Both the position numbers and the translations under genes were made by a program. Positions 24,390 to 32,980 of a stretch of 41,942 nt of DNA are shown piece by piece. How positions within the stretch are numbered: the first letter of the stretch is position 1; each line of letters starts with the position of its first letter. Below the pieces are notes generated by a model that worked only from the letters and a program-made list of their open reading frames with translations, ran no database searches and was not told the origin of the DNA. This stretch comes from an uncultured Alphaproteobacteria bacterium (lineage in GTDB: Bacteria; Pseudomonadota; Alphaproteobacteria; HIMB59; GCA-002718135): positions 1-41,942 of the forward strand of contig CACKIH010000010.1 of NCBI GenBank assembly GCA_902600225.1, in the 5' to 3' direction.

Positions 24390-25526
24390 ATGGAATTAAT
24401 AAGAAAAAATTATTTTCTAATAATATCTTTTATCTCTTTTTTTTTTATACAATTAATATTTTATAATTATTTTAAATCTATATATAATATACCATTCTTT
24501 GGAAGTGATACATTAAGATTTATCGATGGATCTATTAAATTACAAAATTTAGATTTAATCTCTTTACAGAAATCATGGGGATACCTAACTTACGTTCTAA
24601 TATTTTATTTAACAGACATTTTTTTTAATTCTAACTATAATTTAATTATATTATATCAGATATTTATTAATTACTTATCATCAATATTTTTATTTTTTTT
24701 AACAAAACAAATTTATAATTCAAAATCAGCATATTTAGCTTTTATTTTATATATTGGTTATTTAGACATTCAAAGATGGAATTTCATACTATATTCAGAT
24801 TCAATTTTTGTTTCATTATTAATTATCTCTTTGTATTTATTAATAAATACAAAAAACTTTAGAGATATTTTCTTATTTGCTCCAATATTTATTTTAACTA
24901 TATGCTGTAGACCACATGGGATTCTGTTAGGATTGCCAATAATTGTAACTATTTTGTTTATTTATAATTTTAATATAAAAAAAATATTAATAGTATTAAC
25001 GATAATTTTTCTTGTTACTTTTGTAATTTTTTTTAATCAAATTAATATTATACTAATTGATTATAATGAATGGATAAAATATTTTATAAATGGTCAATAT
25101 ATAGCTGAATTTCAGTCAAATATAACTTTAAACATAAATTTAGAATGTTTACAAAAGAATTTTTTAAGAATTATTTTATGTGGAATTTACGAGGAACCAA
25201 TAAAATTACTAAAAATAAATTTTTTTAAATTTTATTATTTCTTTTTTAATATTCGTCCTTATTGGACTGATATTCATATTTTTTTAAATTTAATTATAAA
25301 TTCAACAATACTTTTATTTTTTATAATATATATATTTTTATACAGAACTAAATCACATTATGAATATATTATTTACTCTTTCTTATCCGTATATTGTCTA
25401 AGTATTATAGTAACTTGGAATGATTATGATGGAAGATTTTTTAATCCTATATATCCTTTTTTATGCATTTTTGCTTCTAAAGCTGTGGTAAATTTGTACC
25501 TAAAATATTTTAAAGATGAAAAATAG
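24390..25526 (+). CDS. Multi-spanning membrane protein, probable GT-C (GT39/ArnT-like) glycosyltransferase
   Basis: The 378-residue protein has about nine or ten hydrophobic helices. After the first helix comes a loop with FFGSDTLRFIDGSI, where D may match the conserved acidic residue of GT-C enzymes that use polyprenyl-phosphate sugars. FILYSDSIFVSLLIISLYLL and CCRPHGILLGLP recall the same superfamily. I do not recognise a specific family. It follows the PLP enzyme by 3 bp but is far more AT-rich and belongs in kind with the polysaccharide genes beyond. Its stop overlaps the start of a truncated nucleotidyltransferase fragment. Confidence 0.7.
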   Translation: MELIRKNYFLIISFISFFFIQLIFYNYFKSIYNIPFFGSDTLRFIDGSIKLQNLDLISLQKSWGYLTYVLIFYLTDIFFNSNYNLIILYQIFINYLSSIFLFFLTKQIYNSKSAYLAFILYIGYLDIQRWNFILYSDSIFVSLLIISLYLLINTKNFRDIFLFAPIFILTICCRPHGILLGLPIIVTILFIYNFNIKKILIVLTIIFLVTFVIFFNQINIILIDYNEWIKYFINGQYIAEFQSNITLNINLECLQKNFLRIILCGIYEEPIKLLKINFFKFYYFFFNIRPYWTDIHIFLNLIINSTILLFFIIYIFLYRTKSHYEYIIYSFLSVYCLSIIVTWNDYDGRFFNPIYPFLCIFASKAVVNLYLKYFKDEK

Positions 25527-25662
25527 AGAATTTGCAATTATATTTTTTGGTGGAAAAAGTTCCAGACTAAATTCAATATATAATAAAAATTCTCACATTT
25601 ATAAATCATTACTTGTAGTAAATAAAAAAACTATTTTAAAAAATATATCTTGCAGAAATTAA
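25516..25662 (+). pseudogene. Truncated sugar nucleotidyltransferase, N-terminal remnant
   Basis: A 48-codon frame starts at an ATG overlapping the end of the upstream gene and encodes FAIIFFGGKSSRL followed by a lysine-containing KSLLVVNKKTIL. This is the start of an NTP-transferase (usually AGGKGSRL, then KPLL). Homology stops at ILKNI and a stop codon follows at once. The family is normally 230 residues or more, so this is a deletion remnant. The glycine and lysine motif residues are still intact, which suggests recent decay. Confidence 0.65.
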
Positions 25663-25675
25663 ATTTAAATTCTAA

Positions 25676-25846
25676 TTTTTTAATATTGATTTTGAAATTG
25701 CATGTAAATTAGCTAAATACAAATATAAAATAATAGAAGAGAAAATATCATATACACCAAGAAAATATAAAGATGGTAAAATAATTAACTTTTTAGATGT
25801 TATATATTCATTACTAACTATCTTTAAATGTTATTTTTTTAAATAA
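25676..25846 (+). pseudogene. C-terminal remnant of a family 2 polyprenyl-phosphate glycosyltransferase
   Basis: The open frame encodes DFEIACKLAKYKYKIIEEKI followed by SYTPRKYKDGKIINFLDVIYSLLTIFK and a stop at 25844. This matches the C-terminal end of GT2 enzymes of the dolichol-phosphate-mannose synthase type (usually IxEVPIxYxxRxxxEGKKIxWxDG). No start codon or N-terminal GT-A domain precedes it, since the frame is closed at 25673. It is a broken gene that ends exactly where the convergent epimerase gene ends. Together with the nucleotidyltransferase fragment it fills the 320-bp stretch without an intact gene. Confidence 0.65.
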
Positions 25847-26812
25847 TTAAAATTTGTAGTATTTTAAATACCATTTAATAAAATTCTTAATACCATTTTT
25901 AATATTTGTTTTTGATTTGTATCCACTATATTTATTTAGTTTATTAATATCAGCATGAGTTTTAATTACATCACCTAATTGTAACGGTAATTTATTTATA
26001 ATAGCCTTTTTATTTAAAAATGTTTCAATATTTTTTAGATAAATACTTAACTTACTTGAACTACCATTACCGATATTAAAAATATTAAAAGGCACCTTAT
26101 CTTTTGAAGGTTTATTAATTATAGATACAATACCTTTTATAATATCGTCGATATATGTAAAATCTCTAAAATGTTTACCACTATTGTAAAGATCTATTGT
26201 TTCATTATTTATGATACTTTTAGTAAATTTAAACAAAGCCATATCTGGTCTTCCGTAGGGACCGTAAACTGTAAAAAATCTCAAAGCTGTTGATGGTAAG
26301 GAATAAATGTTGCTATATGAATAAGCCATAACTTCATTTGTTTTTTTAGAAGCAGCATAAAAGGAAAGTGGATTGTCTGTATTATAATTTTCTTTAAGCG
26401 GAAATTTATTGTAATCTCCATATACTGAACTGGTTGAAGCAAATATTAAGTGATTTATTTTATTATTTTTACTGATTTCTAAAATATTAAAAAAACCTTC
26501 AATATTTGATTTAAAATACTCTTTAGGTTTATTAATAGAATGTCTAACTCCAGCTTGAGCAGCTAGATGAATTATAATTTTAATTTTATTTATTTTAACA
26601 AATTTATTAATTTTATTTTTTTCTAAAATATCACATCTCTTAAAAAAAAAACTTTTGTATTTCTTTAAAATTTTTAGTCTGTTATTCTTTAAATTAATAT
26701 CATAATATTGATTCATATTATCAATCCCAAAAATAATATGATTTTTTTTAAGCAGTGTCTTAGATAAGTGAAATCCAATAAAACCAGCGCAACCAGTTAT
26801 TAATATTTTCAT
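25847..26812 (-). CDS. UDP-glucuronate 4-epimerase-like SDR (NAD-dependent epimerase)
   Basis: This enzyme interconverts UDP-glucuronate and UDP-galacturonate for polysaccharide synthesis. The 321-residue extended SDR has the Rossmann motif GCAGFIG (7-13), then DNMNQYYDINLK, a signature of the CapI/WbnF UDP-glucuronate epimerases. The catalytic parts are STSSVYG and YAASK, and the substrate block reads FTVYGPYGRPDMALFKFT, then KHFRDFTYIDD. It is the last gene of the long minus-strand polysaccharide operon. Its ATG abuts the stop of MmsA. Confidence 0.9.
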   Translation of the reverse strand: MKILITGCAGFIGFHLSKTLLKKNHIIFGIDNMNQYYDINLKNNRLKILKKYKSFFFKRCDILEKNKINKFVKINKIKIIIHLAAQAGVRHSINKPKEYFKSNIEGFFNILEISKNNKINHLIFASTSSVYGDYNKFPLKENYNTDNPLSFYAASKKTNEVMAYSYSNIYSLPSTALRFFTVYGPYGRPDMALFKFTKSIINNETIDLYNSGKHFRDFTYIDDIIKGIVSIINKPSKDKVPFNIFNIGNGSSSKLSIYLKNIETFLNKKAIINKLPLQLGDVIKTHADINKLNKYSGYKSKTNIKNGIKNFIKWYLKYYKF

Positions 26813-28299
26813 TAATTTCTTGGCATAATAAATTCTGGTCCTGATTTTATACTCTTAGGCCATCTAGATGTCACTGTTTTCAACCTTGTATAAAAACGTA
26901 CACCTTCCATACCATGCATTGCATGATCACCAAAAAGAGATTGTTTCCAACCACCAAAACTATGGAAAGACATTGGAACTGGTATTGGAACGTTTACTCC
27001 AACCATACCTATTTTACAATTAGTAGTAAAGTTTCTAGATATCTCACCATCTGAAGTATAAATACTTGTCCCGTTTCCAAATGGATGATTATTTACAAGT
27101 TTTAATGCTTCTTCGTATGATTTAACCCGAACTATTGATAAAACAGGTCCAAAAATTTCTTCTTGATAAATTTGCATTTTTTCTTTGACATTATCAAAAA
27201 TTGTGGGTCCTAAAAAATATCCATTTTCATACCCTTGAATATTTATTTTTCTACCATCAAGTTTTAAATCTGCACCCTCTTTGACTCCAGTATTAATATA
27301 ATCAATAATTTTATTTTTATGTTCCCTCGATATAACTGGTCCCATCTGTGCTTTTTCATCAGTCCACGGTGCTACTTTTAAAGTTTGTGCTTGTTTTAAA
27401 ACTTCATCTAATAACTCATTTGCAATATCTCCAACAGCTACAGCTACAGAAACTGCCATACATCTTTCACCTGCAGATCCAAATGCAGCACCCATTATAC
27501 CATCTACAGCTTGATCAATATTTGCATCAGGCATTACTATTAAGTGGTTTTTAGCACCGCCTAATGATTGAACTCTCTTACCTGCTTTAGCTGATTTTTC
27601 GTATACATACTTGGCAACAGGCGTTGATCCAACAAAACTTATTGAAGAAATTTTTTTATTACCTAGGAGTGAGTTTACTACATTCTTATCACCATTTAAT
27701 ACATTGAATACCCCATCTGGAAGTCCAGCATCTGAAAAAAGTTCTGCTAATTTTAAACCACAACTTGGATCTTTTTCAGAGGGCTTTAAAATAAATGAAT
27801 TTCCACATGCAATAGAAATTGGAAACATCCACATTGGAACCATTGCAGGAAAATTAAAAGGTGTAATACCTGCGGTTACTCCCAAAGGTTGTCTGATTGA
27901 CCAAGAATCAATATTTACTCCTACATTTTCAGAAAATTCACCTTTTAATAAATGAGGTATTCCAGATGCAAATTCAACTACTTCCATACCTCTAATAACT
28001 GAACCTTTAGCATCCTCAAGTGTTTTTCCGTGCTCGATAGAAATAATTTTTGCTAGTTCCAATAAATTTTTTTCAATTATTGCTTTGTATCTAGCGAGTA
28101 CTCTAGATCTTTTTAAAGGTGTAACTTCTGACCATTTAATAAATGCTTCAGATGAAGAGTTTATTGTCTTTTCTACATCTTCATCATTGGATAGAATGAC
28201 TTCAGCTATTTTTTCACCCTTTGAAGGATCGTCTACTGGAATAAATTTCTTTGAATTTGACTGCAAAGAACCATTAATATAATTTTCAATTTTTTTCAT
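26812..28299 (-). CDS. mmsA: Methylmalonate-semialdehyde dehydrogenase, CoA-acylating (MmsA/IolA)
   Basis: MmsA converts methylmalonate semialdehyde, or malonate semialdehyde, to propionyl-CoA or acetyl-CoA in valine, beta-alanine and inositol breakdown. The 495 residues match closely: GITPFNFPAMVPMWMFPIS, SFVGSTPVAKYVYE, and the catalytic C280 in FGSAGERCMAVSVAVAVG, then GVNVPIPVPMSFHSFGGWKQ and FYTRLKTVTSRW at the C-terminus, all hallmarks of MmsA rather than other ALDHs. It sits between the glucuronate epimerase and LAB-N genes, overlapping the latter by 14 bp. This is an odd place for a catabolic gene, and its base composition looks less AT-rich than its neighbours. Confidence 0.93.
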   Translation of the reverse strand: MKKIENYINGSLQSNSKKFIPVDDPSKGEKIAEVILSNDEDVEKTINSSSEAFIKWSEVTPLKRSRVLARYKAIIEKNLLELAKIISIEHGKTLEDAKGSVIRGMEVVEFASGIPHLLKGEFSENVGVNIDSWSIRQPLGVTAGITPFNFPAMVPMWMFPISIACGNSFILKPSEKDPSCGLKLAELFSDAGLPDGVFNVLNGDKNVVNSLLGNKKISSISFVGSTPVAKYVYEKSAKAGKRVQSLGGAKNHLIVMPDANIDQAVDGIMGAAFGSAGERCMAVSVAVAVGDIANELLDEVLKQAQTLKVAPWTDEKAQMGPVISREHKNKIIDYINTGVKEGADLKLDGRKINIQGYENGYFLGPTIFDNVKEKMQIYQEEIFGPVLSIVRVKSYEEALKLVNNHPFGNGTSIYTSDGEISRNFTTNCKIGMVGVNVPIPVPMSFHSFGGWKQSLFGDHAMHGMEGVRFYTRLKTVTSRWPKSIKSGPEFIMPRN

Positions 28300-28582
28300 T
28301 TTTTCTCTTATAGATTAATATTAAATTTCTTAAGTATATAAGTATGCCAAATGTTTGACCAGAAATTATTACAGGATCTTTTCTAAAAATAGCGTACAAT
28401 AATAATCCTATACCCCCAAAAATACTAAGATACCAAAAAATAATTGGCACTGCACTCCTTCCAATTTTTTCTGAATAAATCCATTGAACAATAAATCTTG
28501 AAGCAAATAATCCTTGTCCAATAAAACCAATAATAAGAAAAATAAACTCTAAGTTAGATAATGATTGAAAATAATTAAACAT
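28286..28582 (-). CDS. LAB-N domain membrane protein (lipid-A-disaccharide synthase N-terminal-like)
   Basis: A 98-residue protein with three hydrophobic helices and the family pattern IGFIGQGLFASRFIVQWIYS (about 17-36), then EKIGRSAVPIIFWYLS and GGIGLLLYAIFRKDPV. Stand-alone LAB-N proteins are commonly found next to GT2 polyprenyl-phosphate transferases and GT-C enzymes that modify lipid A or glycans; their exact role is not settled. Here it overlaps the GT2 gene upstream by 8 bp, which matches that arrangement. Confidence 0.88.
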   Translation of the reverse strand: MFNYFQSLSNLEFIFLIIGFIGQGLFASRFIVQWIYSEKIGRSAVPIIFWYLSIFGGIGLLLYAIFRKDPVIISGQTFGILIYLRNLILIYKRKNEKN

Positions 28583-29282
28583 TAAATTTATGAGATTTTA
28601 TAATTTTAATAACTTTATAAATATCTAACAAGCCTCTAAATAACCTCATAAAAATTCCATATTTAGAATATCCATATTTTCTAGGTCTATGATCTACATC
28701 AACATAAAATACTTTATAATCAAATCCAATAAATAATGCAGGAATAAACCTGTGTATACCATTAAAAAAAGGCAAGGAAATGAAGCAGCTTTTTTTAAAT
28801 ATCTTTAAAGCACAACCTGTATCTGGGCAATTATCTTTTAAAATATATGATCTTATATTATTTGCAATTTTTGATGATATTTTTTTTATAAAACTATCTT
28901 TTCTTTTAATTCTAATACCTGAGACCAAATCATAATTTTTTTCAAAAAAAATTTTAAAAAGTTTTTCAATATCTTCTGGGTTATTTTGTCCATCCCCATC
29001 AATAGTAACTATATTATTATAATTTGATTTTAATATTCCTAATTGCATACTTTTGCTTTGTCCAAGATTTTTTTCATTATTTATAAGCATTACATTATTA
29101 TATTTTTTTTTATAATAAAGATCTAGAAAACTATCTGAACTACAATCGTTAATTATTATTACTTCAAAATCTATTTTTTTCTCTAAGTAATAGAAAATCT
29201 CCTCAATTAGTAAAAATATGTTTTCACATTCATTAAAAATTGGAATAACTATGCTGATTTGTTTATTAAAAATATTATTCAT
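28575..29282 (-). CDS. Family 2 glycosyltransferase (polyprenyl-phosphate sugar transferase, ArnC/DPM1-like)
   Basis: Enzymes of this type transfer a sugar from a nucleotide to undecaprenyl phosphate on the cytoplasmic side. The 235-residue GT-A domain shows ISIVIPIFNECENI (9-22), VIIINDCSSD with the first acidic motif, MLINNEKNLGQSKSMQLGI, the DGDGQNNPED metal site (about 95-104), and GCALKIFKK. It is shorter than ArnC and lacks its two C-terminal membrane helices, like DPM1. It overlaps the LAB-N gene downstream by 8 bp and the WbpM-like gene upstream by 8 bp. Confidence 0.9.
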   Translation of the reverse strand: MNNIFNKQISIVIPIFNECENIFLLIEEIFYYLEKKIDFEVIIINDCSSDSFLDLYYKKKYNNVMLINNEKNLGQSKSMQLGILKSNYNNIVTIDGDGQNNPEDIEKLFKIFFEKNYDLVSGIRIKRKDSFIKKISSKIANNIRSYILKDNCPDTGCALKIFKKSCFISLPFFNGIHRFIPALFIGFDYKVFYVDVDHRPRKYGYSKYGIFMRLFRGLLDIYKVIKIIKSHKFNV

Positions 29283-31179
29283 ATTCTTTTAAACAAGAGA
29301 AATCTTCTGTCCATTTTTTTATAATTTCAGAAATTTGATCTAAATTATCATCTTCAAAAAAAATTAATAATTTTTCTAAATCATTTTCAAAAATATTAAA
29401 ATAATCATCTTCAAACTTTTCAGAAGCTTTATAAATTTTGGGATGTTGAGTTTTTTCATATTTATTATTGATGAATAATTCCTCGTTTAACTTCTCACCC
29501 TTAGAAAGGCCTGTATAAATAATTTCAATTTCATCTTTGTTTGATTTTTTTTCAACATGTTTTAAGCCACTAAAATCAATCATTTTTTTTGCTATATAAT
29601 CAATGGATATAGGCTGCCCCATATCTAGAACAAATATATTACCACCTTGTGATATTGAACTAGCCTGTATAACTAGTTCTGCAGCTTCATTAATTGACAT
29701 GAAATATCTAGTTGCTAATTTATCAGTAATAGTAATTGGACCACCTTTTTGTATTTGTTTTTCAAATAAAGGTATGACTGAACCACTTGAACCAACAACA
29801 TTTCCAAATCTAACTGAAGAATAATTAGTCTTATAAACCGTATTAATTTTGTATTTAGAATAGTATAATAGTATTAATTCTGAAAATCTTTTTGAAGCAC
29901 CCATATAATTTGAAGGTCTTACTGCTTTATCAGATGATATCAGAACAAAGTTTTCAACTTTGTTTTTTAAGCAACTGTCTACACAGTTTAAAGTGCCTAC
30001 TACATTATTTTTTAAGCTATAAGCCACATTATGCTCAACAATATTTACATGTTTATATGCAGCAGCATGAAAAAATACATTAATTTTATATTTTTTTATT
30101 ATTTTATCTAATTTATTTTTTTCTAAAATATCTAATAAAATAAATTTTAATTTGATATTTGAGTTAGATGCTTTGCCTTTAATTTCATTATATATTTTGA
30201 ATAGATTATATTCATTTTTGTCTAACATTATTAATGTTTTTGGATTATTAGAAAATATTATTCTTACTAATTCTGAACCTACTGAACCACCAGCACCAGT
30301 TATAAGTAAATTTTTGTTATAGATATTTTTATCAATTAATTCAGGAATTGGATCAATTAATTTTCTTGATATAAGATTCTGAATATTAAGCTCTTTCAAA
30401 TCAATTTTTTTTCCAAAATTTGTAAGTAAATTAAAACTACTAGGTGCGAATAAAAGTTTAAAATTATATATTTTATTTAAAGAATCAAATTTATTAACTA
30501 TTTTATTTGATATTTGTTCAGGAAATATAATTTCAGATACTTGATTTTTTTTTAATGTATCTTCAATTTCAGATAAGGAGTGTATAAAGTGTTTTTCTAT
30601 AAATTGATTTTTTTTTGACTCAGACGAATCTATAAAACCAAGGAATTTTAAATTGTTTTCATTTCTAATATTATTATATATTTGTATTCCTAACTTATTT
30701 GCACCATATATCATTACTTTCCTGGAGTAATTATTAGAAATTGATTTATTTTGAATTAAGAAATCATAAATTATTTTTTTAGCTAGAAAACGAATATAAA
30801 TAGTAAAAACTAGTATAAATAAATAACTAATAAATAATATTCTTTTAGAAAATTCATTAAAGTTTAGAAAATATAGAAATAGAGAAAGAAAAATAAAGTA
30901 AAATGTAACTGCTTTTAAAATATCAAGGATAGATTCATATCCAATAAACTCAATTAAACTTCTGTAAAGTCCAAAAAAAAAATAAATAGGAATTGCCAAA
31001 GAACTTATAAATATAAATAAGAATATAATATTAAAATTAAGATCTGAAAATGAATTATAATAAACTAAGTATGATAATAGAAAGCTACTGTTAATTAAAA
31101 AGTAGTCTGTAATAATTAATATAAATGTTTTCTTAGTTCTGGATAATAATCTAATTAAATTAAAAATTTTTTTTCTCAT
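29275..31179 (-). CDS. Membrane-bound UDP-sugar 4,6-dehydratase, WbpM/CapD/FlaA1-type family
   Basis: The family converts UDP-GlcNAc to the 4-keto-6-deoxy sugar that starts synthesis of rare amino sugars. The 634-residue protein has four N-terminal membrane helices (about 15-130), a first Rossmann region around KVMIYGANKLGIQIYN, and then the catalytic SDR domain with ITGAGGSVGSELVRII (about 292-307). The active site reads SSDKAVRPSNYMGASKR (about 413-429), with methionine where classical SDRs have the YxxxK tyrosine, as in other WbpM-like enzymes. Its product probably feeds the initiating sugar transferase encoded just upstream. Confidence 0.92.
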   Translation of the reverse strand: MRKKIFNLIRLLSRTKKTFILIITDYFLINSSFLLSYLVYYNSFSDLNFNIIFLFIFISSLAIPIYFFFGLYRSLIEFIGYESILDILKAVTFYFIFLSLFLYFLNFNEFSKRILFISYLFILVFTIYIRFLAKKIIYDFLIQNKSISNNYSRKVMIYGANKLGIQIYNNIRNENNLKFLGFIDSSESKKNQFIEKHFIHSLSEIEDTLKKNQVSEIIFPEQISNKIVNKFDSLNKIYNFKLLFAPSSFNLLTNFGKKIDLKELNIQNLISRKLIDPIPELIDKNIYNKNLLITGAGGSVGSELVRIIFSNNPKTLIMLDKNEYNLFKIYNEIKGKASNSNIKLKFILLDILEKNKLDKIIKKYKINVFFHAAAYKHVNIVEHNVAYSLKNNVVGTLNCVDSCLKNKVENFVLISSDKAVRPSNYMGASKRFSELILLYYSKYKINTVYKTNYSSVRFGNVVGSSGSVIPLFEKQIQKGGPITITDKLATRYFMSINEAAELVIQASSISQGGNIFVLDMGQPISIDYIAKKMIDFSGLKHVEKKSNKDEIEIIYTGLSKGEKLNEELFINNKYEKTQHPKIYKASEKFEDDYFNIFENDLEKLLIFFEDDNLDQISEIIKKWTEDFSCLKEYE

Positions 31180-31190
31180 TTTAATTGCTT

Positions 31191-31748
31191 TTAATGTGAA
31201 ACATTTTTTTTGTATAAAACTTTGATTAAAGTTAATAAAATAATTTTCAAGTCTAGAAAGAAATTTTTATTATTAAAATAAAATGAATCATATTCAACTT
31301 TTTTTTCAATAGTAATATTGTCTCTACCATTTATTTGAGCCCATCCAGTAATACCAGGTTTAATTGCTTCAATACCATATTTTAGCCTTAAATTAATAAG
31401 ATCAAACTGATTATGTAATGCAGGTCTAGGACCTACAAATGTCATCTGACCCTTTAAAATAGAATATAATTGAGGAATTTCATCTATACTAAATCTTCTT
31501 ATAAAATAGCCTGATTTAGTTAAATAATTTTTAGGCTCTTTAATTAAATGAGACGCGATATCGGGTGTATTTATTTTCATGGTTCTAAATTTAGGCATTA
31601 AAAATAATACATTATGTTTTCCAACTCTTTTTGACCAATGAATGAAAGGTCCTTTAGATTCAATTTTAATAATTAAAATTATTAAAATATTTAGTGGTAA
31701 TAAGATAATAAGCAGTATTATACAAAATGTAATTTCAATTAACCTCAT
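31191..31748 (-). CDS. Initiating sugar transferase (monotopic phosphoglycosyl transferase, WcaJ/PglC-like)
   Basis: This enzyme transfers the first sugar-phosphate to undecaprenyl phosphate to start the repeat unit. The 185-residue protein has one N-terminal membrane helix (about 5-30), then the catalytic core RVGKHNVLFLMPKFRTMKIN, the block SIDEIPQLYSILKGQMTFVG followed by PRP, and KPGITGWAQINGRDN. It is a small PglC-type form without the large WcaJ N-terminal domain. Its start overlaps the polymerase/ligase gene by 4 bp. Confidence 0.93.
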   Translation of the reverse strand: MRLIEITFCIILLIILLPLNILIILIIKIESKGPFIHWSKRVGKHNVLFLMPKFRTMKINTPDIASHLIKEPKNYLTKSGYFIRRFSIDEIPQLYSILKGQMTFVGPRPALHNQFDLINLRLKYGIEAIKPGITGWAQINGRDNITIEKKVEYDSFYFNNKNFFLDLKIILLTLIKVLYKKNVSH

Positions 31749-32980
31749 AAGTTTGAAGATTTATAAAGATGATTGACTTTTATATAAATAGATAGAATAA
31801 AAAAATGAATATTTGAAATATAATTAGAAAAAAAATCTGTATGTTGCGATAAAGGCCAAATGTTAATGTAAACAGAGATAAGCATACAAATAACTAATTT
31901 TTGTATATTAGAGGATGATGATTTATGTGAATTGTTAAATAAATGATTTATTATTTCTTTAGAAAAATATAAAAATACCCCAAAAATAAATGAAAATCCA
32001 ATTATACCACTCTCTGTAAAAAATTGTAGATATATATTGTGAGTATGATTTCTACAATAGTAAGGACTAGCAAATATTTCTTTACAATGTAATTCATATA
32101 GTCCTGGACCCACACCAAAAAGAAAGTTTTCTTTTATTATTTGAATTGATGAAAAAAGAATCTGCGAGTAAGTTTCATAAATGACTGAGTTACTGTCTGC
32201 TAATAAATTATAAAATTCAAACATTCTATTTTTAAAATCATTATTTAAAAAATAAAATATTAAAAAAATAATTATAGAAAAAAATAACAGGAAAATAAAA
32301 AGTTTTCTAGTTTCCTTAATCAAAAGAATTATAAGGAATGTAGTTAATAAAAACAAAATTATAGCATTTCTTTCACCACTTAATATAATTAAAAGTAAAC
32401 TTATAAATAAAAAAAATGAAATTACTAATGTTTCACTTTTTCTTGTCATATTTTGCATAAAAATCAGGCCTATTAAAATTGGTAAAAAGCGAGCAATATA
32501 GCTGCCTAACATTAGTTCATCTTTAAAAAAACTACTCACTCTACCTGGTTGTTCAATAGGAAAGAAAAAAATATTTTTTTTAAAATTAAATTGAATGATA
32601 GAATCAATAAAAAACAATAAAAAAATTAATGAAAGTAAATAAAAAAAATATTTATAAAATGTTTCATTAAAATTAATACAATAAAAAACTACTATAACAA
32701 ATAGATAATATCTAAAAAATAAAAGAGTACTCGAAATTGATTCATATTTGTAATTTGTTAATAGACTTTGTATTACCAAATAAAATAATATTAAAATTAT
32801 AAAAATATTAATTTTTTTACTTAAAAATTTAATTAACTTTTCTTTATTCAATTTTGAATTAAATAAAGAAGAAATTAATATTAAAACGATTGCTACACCT
32901 GGGAGAAATCCACCAGTAATTAATAGAAAAGGAATGAAAAGAAAGATGTTATTTATATTAAATATATACCTAAAGTTCAT
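31745..32980 (-). CDS. O-antigen polymerase/ligase (Wzy/WaaL family) membrane protein
   Basis: The 411-residue protein has about ten to twelve membrane helices and one large periplasmic loop in the second half. SGERNAIILFLLTTF and the loop block GVGPGLYELHCKEIFASPYY with the following CRNHTHNIYLQFFTESGIIG are typical of the Wzy_C/O-antigen ligase family. It may polymerise repeat units or ligate the glycan to lipid A core; sequence alone does not separate the two. It overlaps the downstream sugar transferase by 4 bp and the upstream epimerase by 11 bp. Confidence 0.88.
   Translation of the reverse strand: MNFRYIFNINNIFLFIPFLLITGGFLPGVAIVLILISSLFNSKLNKEKLIKFLSKKINIFIILILFYLVIQSLLTNYKYESISSTLLFFRYYLFVIVVFYCINFNETFYKYFFYLLSLIFLLFFIDSIIQFNFKKNIFFFPIEQPGRVSSFFKDELMLGSYIARFLPILIGLIFMQNMTRKSETLVISFFLFISLLLIILSGERNAIILFLLTTFLIILLIKETRKLFIFLLFFSIIIFLIFYFLNNDFKNRMFEFYNLLADSNSVIYETYSQILFSSIQIIKENFLFGVGPGLYELHCKEIFASPYYCRNHTHNIYLQFFTESGIIGFSFIFGVFLYFSKEIINHLFNNSHKSSSSNIQKLVICMLISVYINIWPLSQHTDFFSNYISNIHFFILSIYIKVNHLYKSSNL

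Noticed and set aside
27348..28282. Several plus-strand open frames opposite mmsA
   Set aside because: They are antisense shadows of a well-conserved gene and have low-complexity translations.
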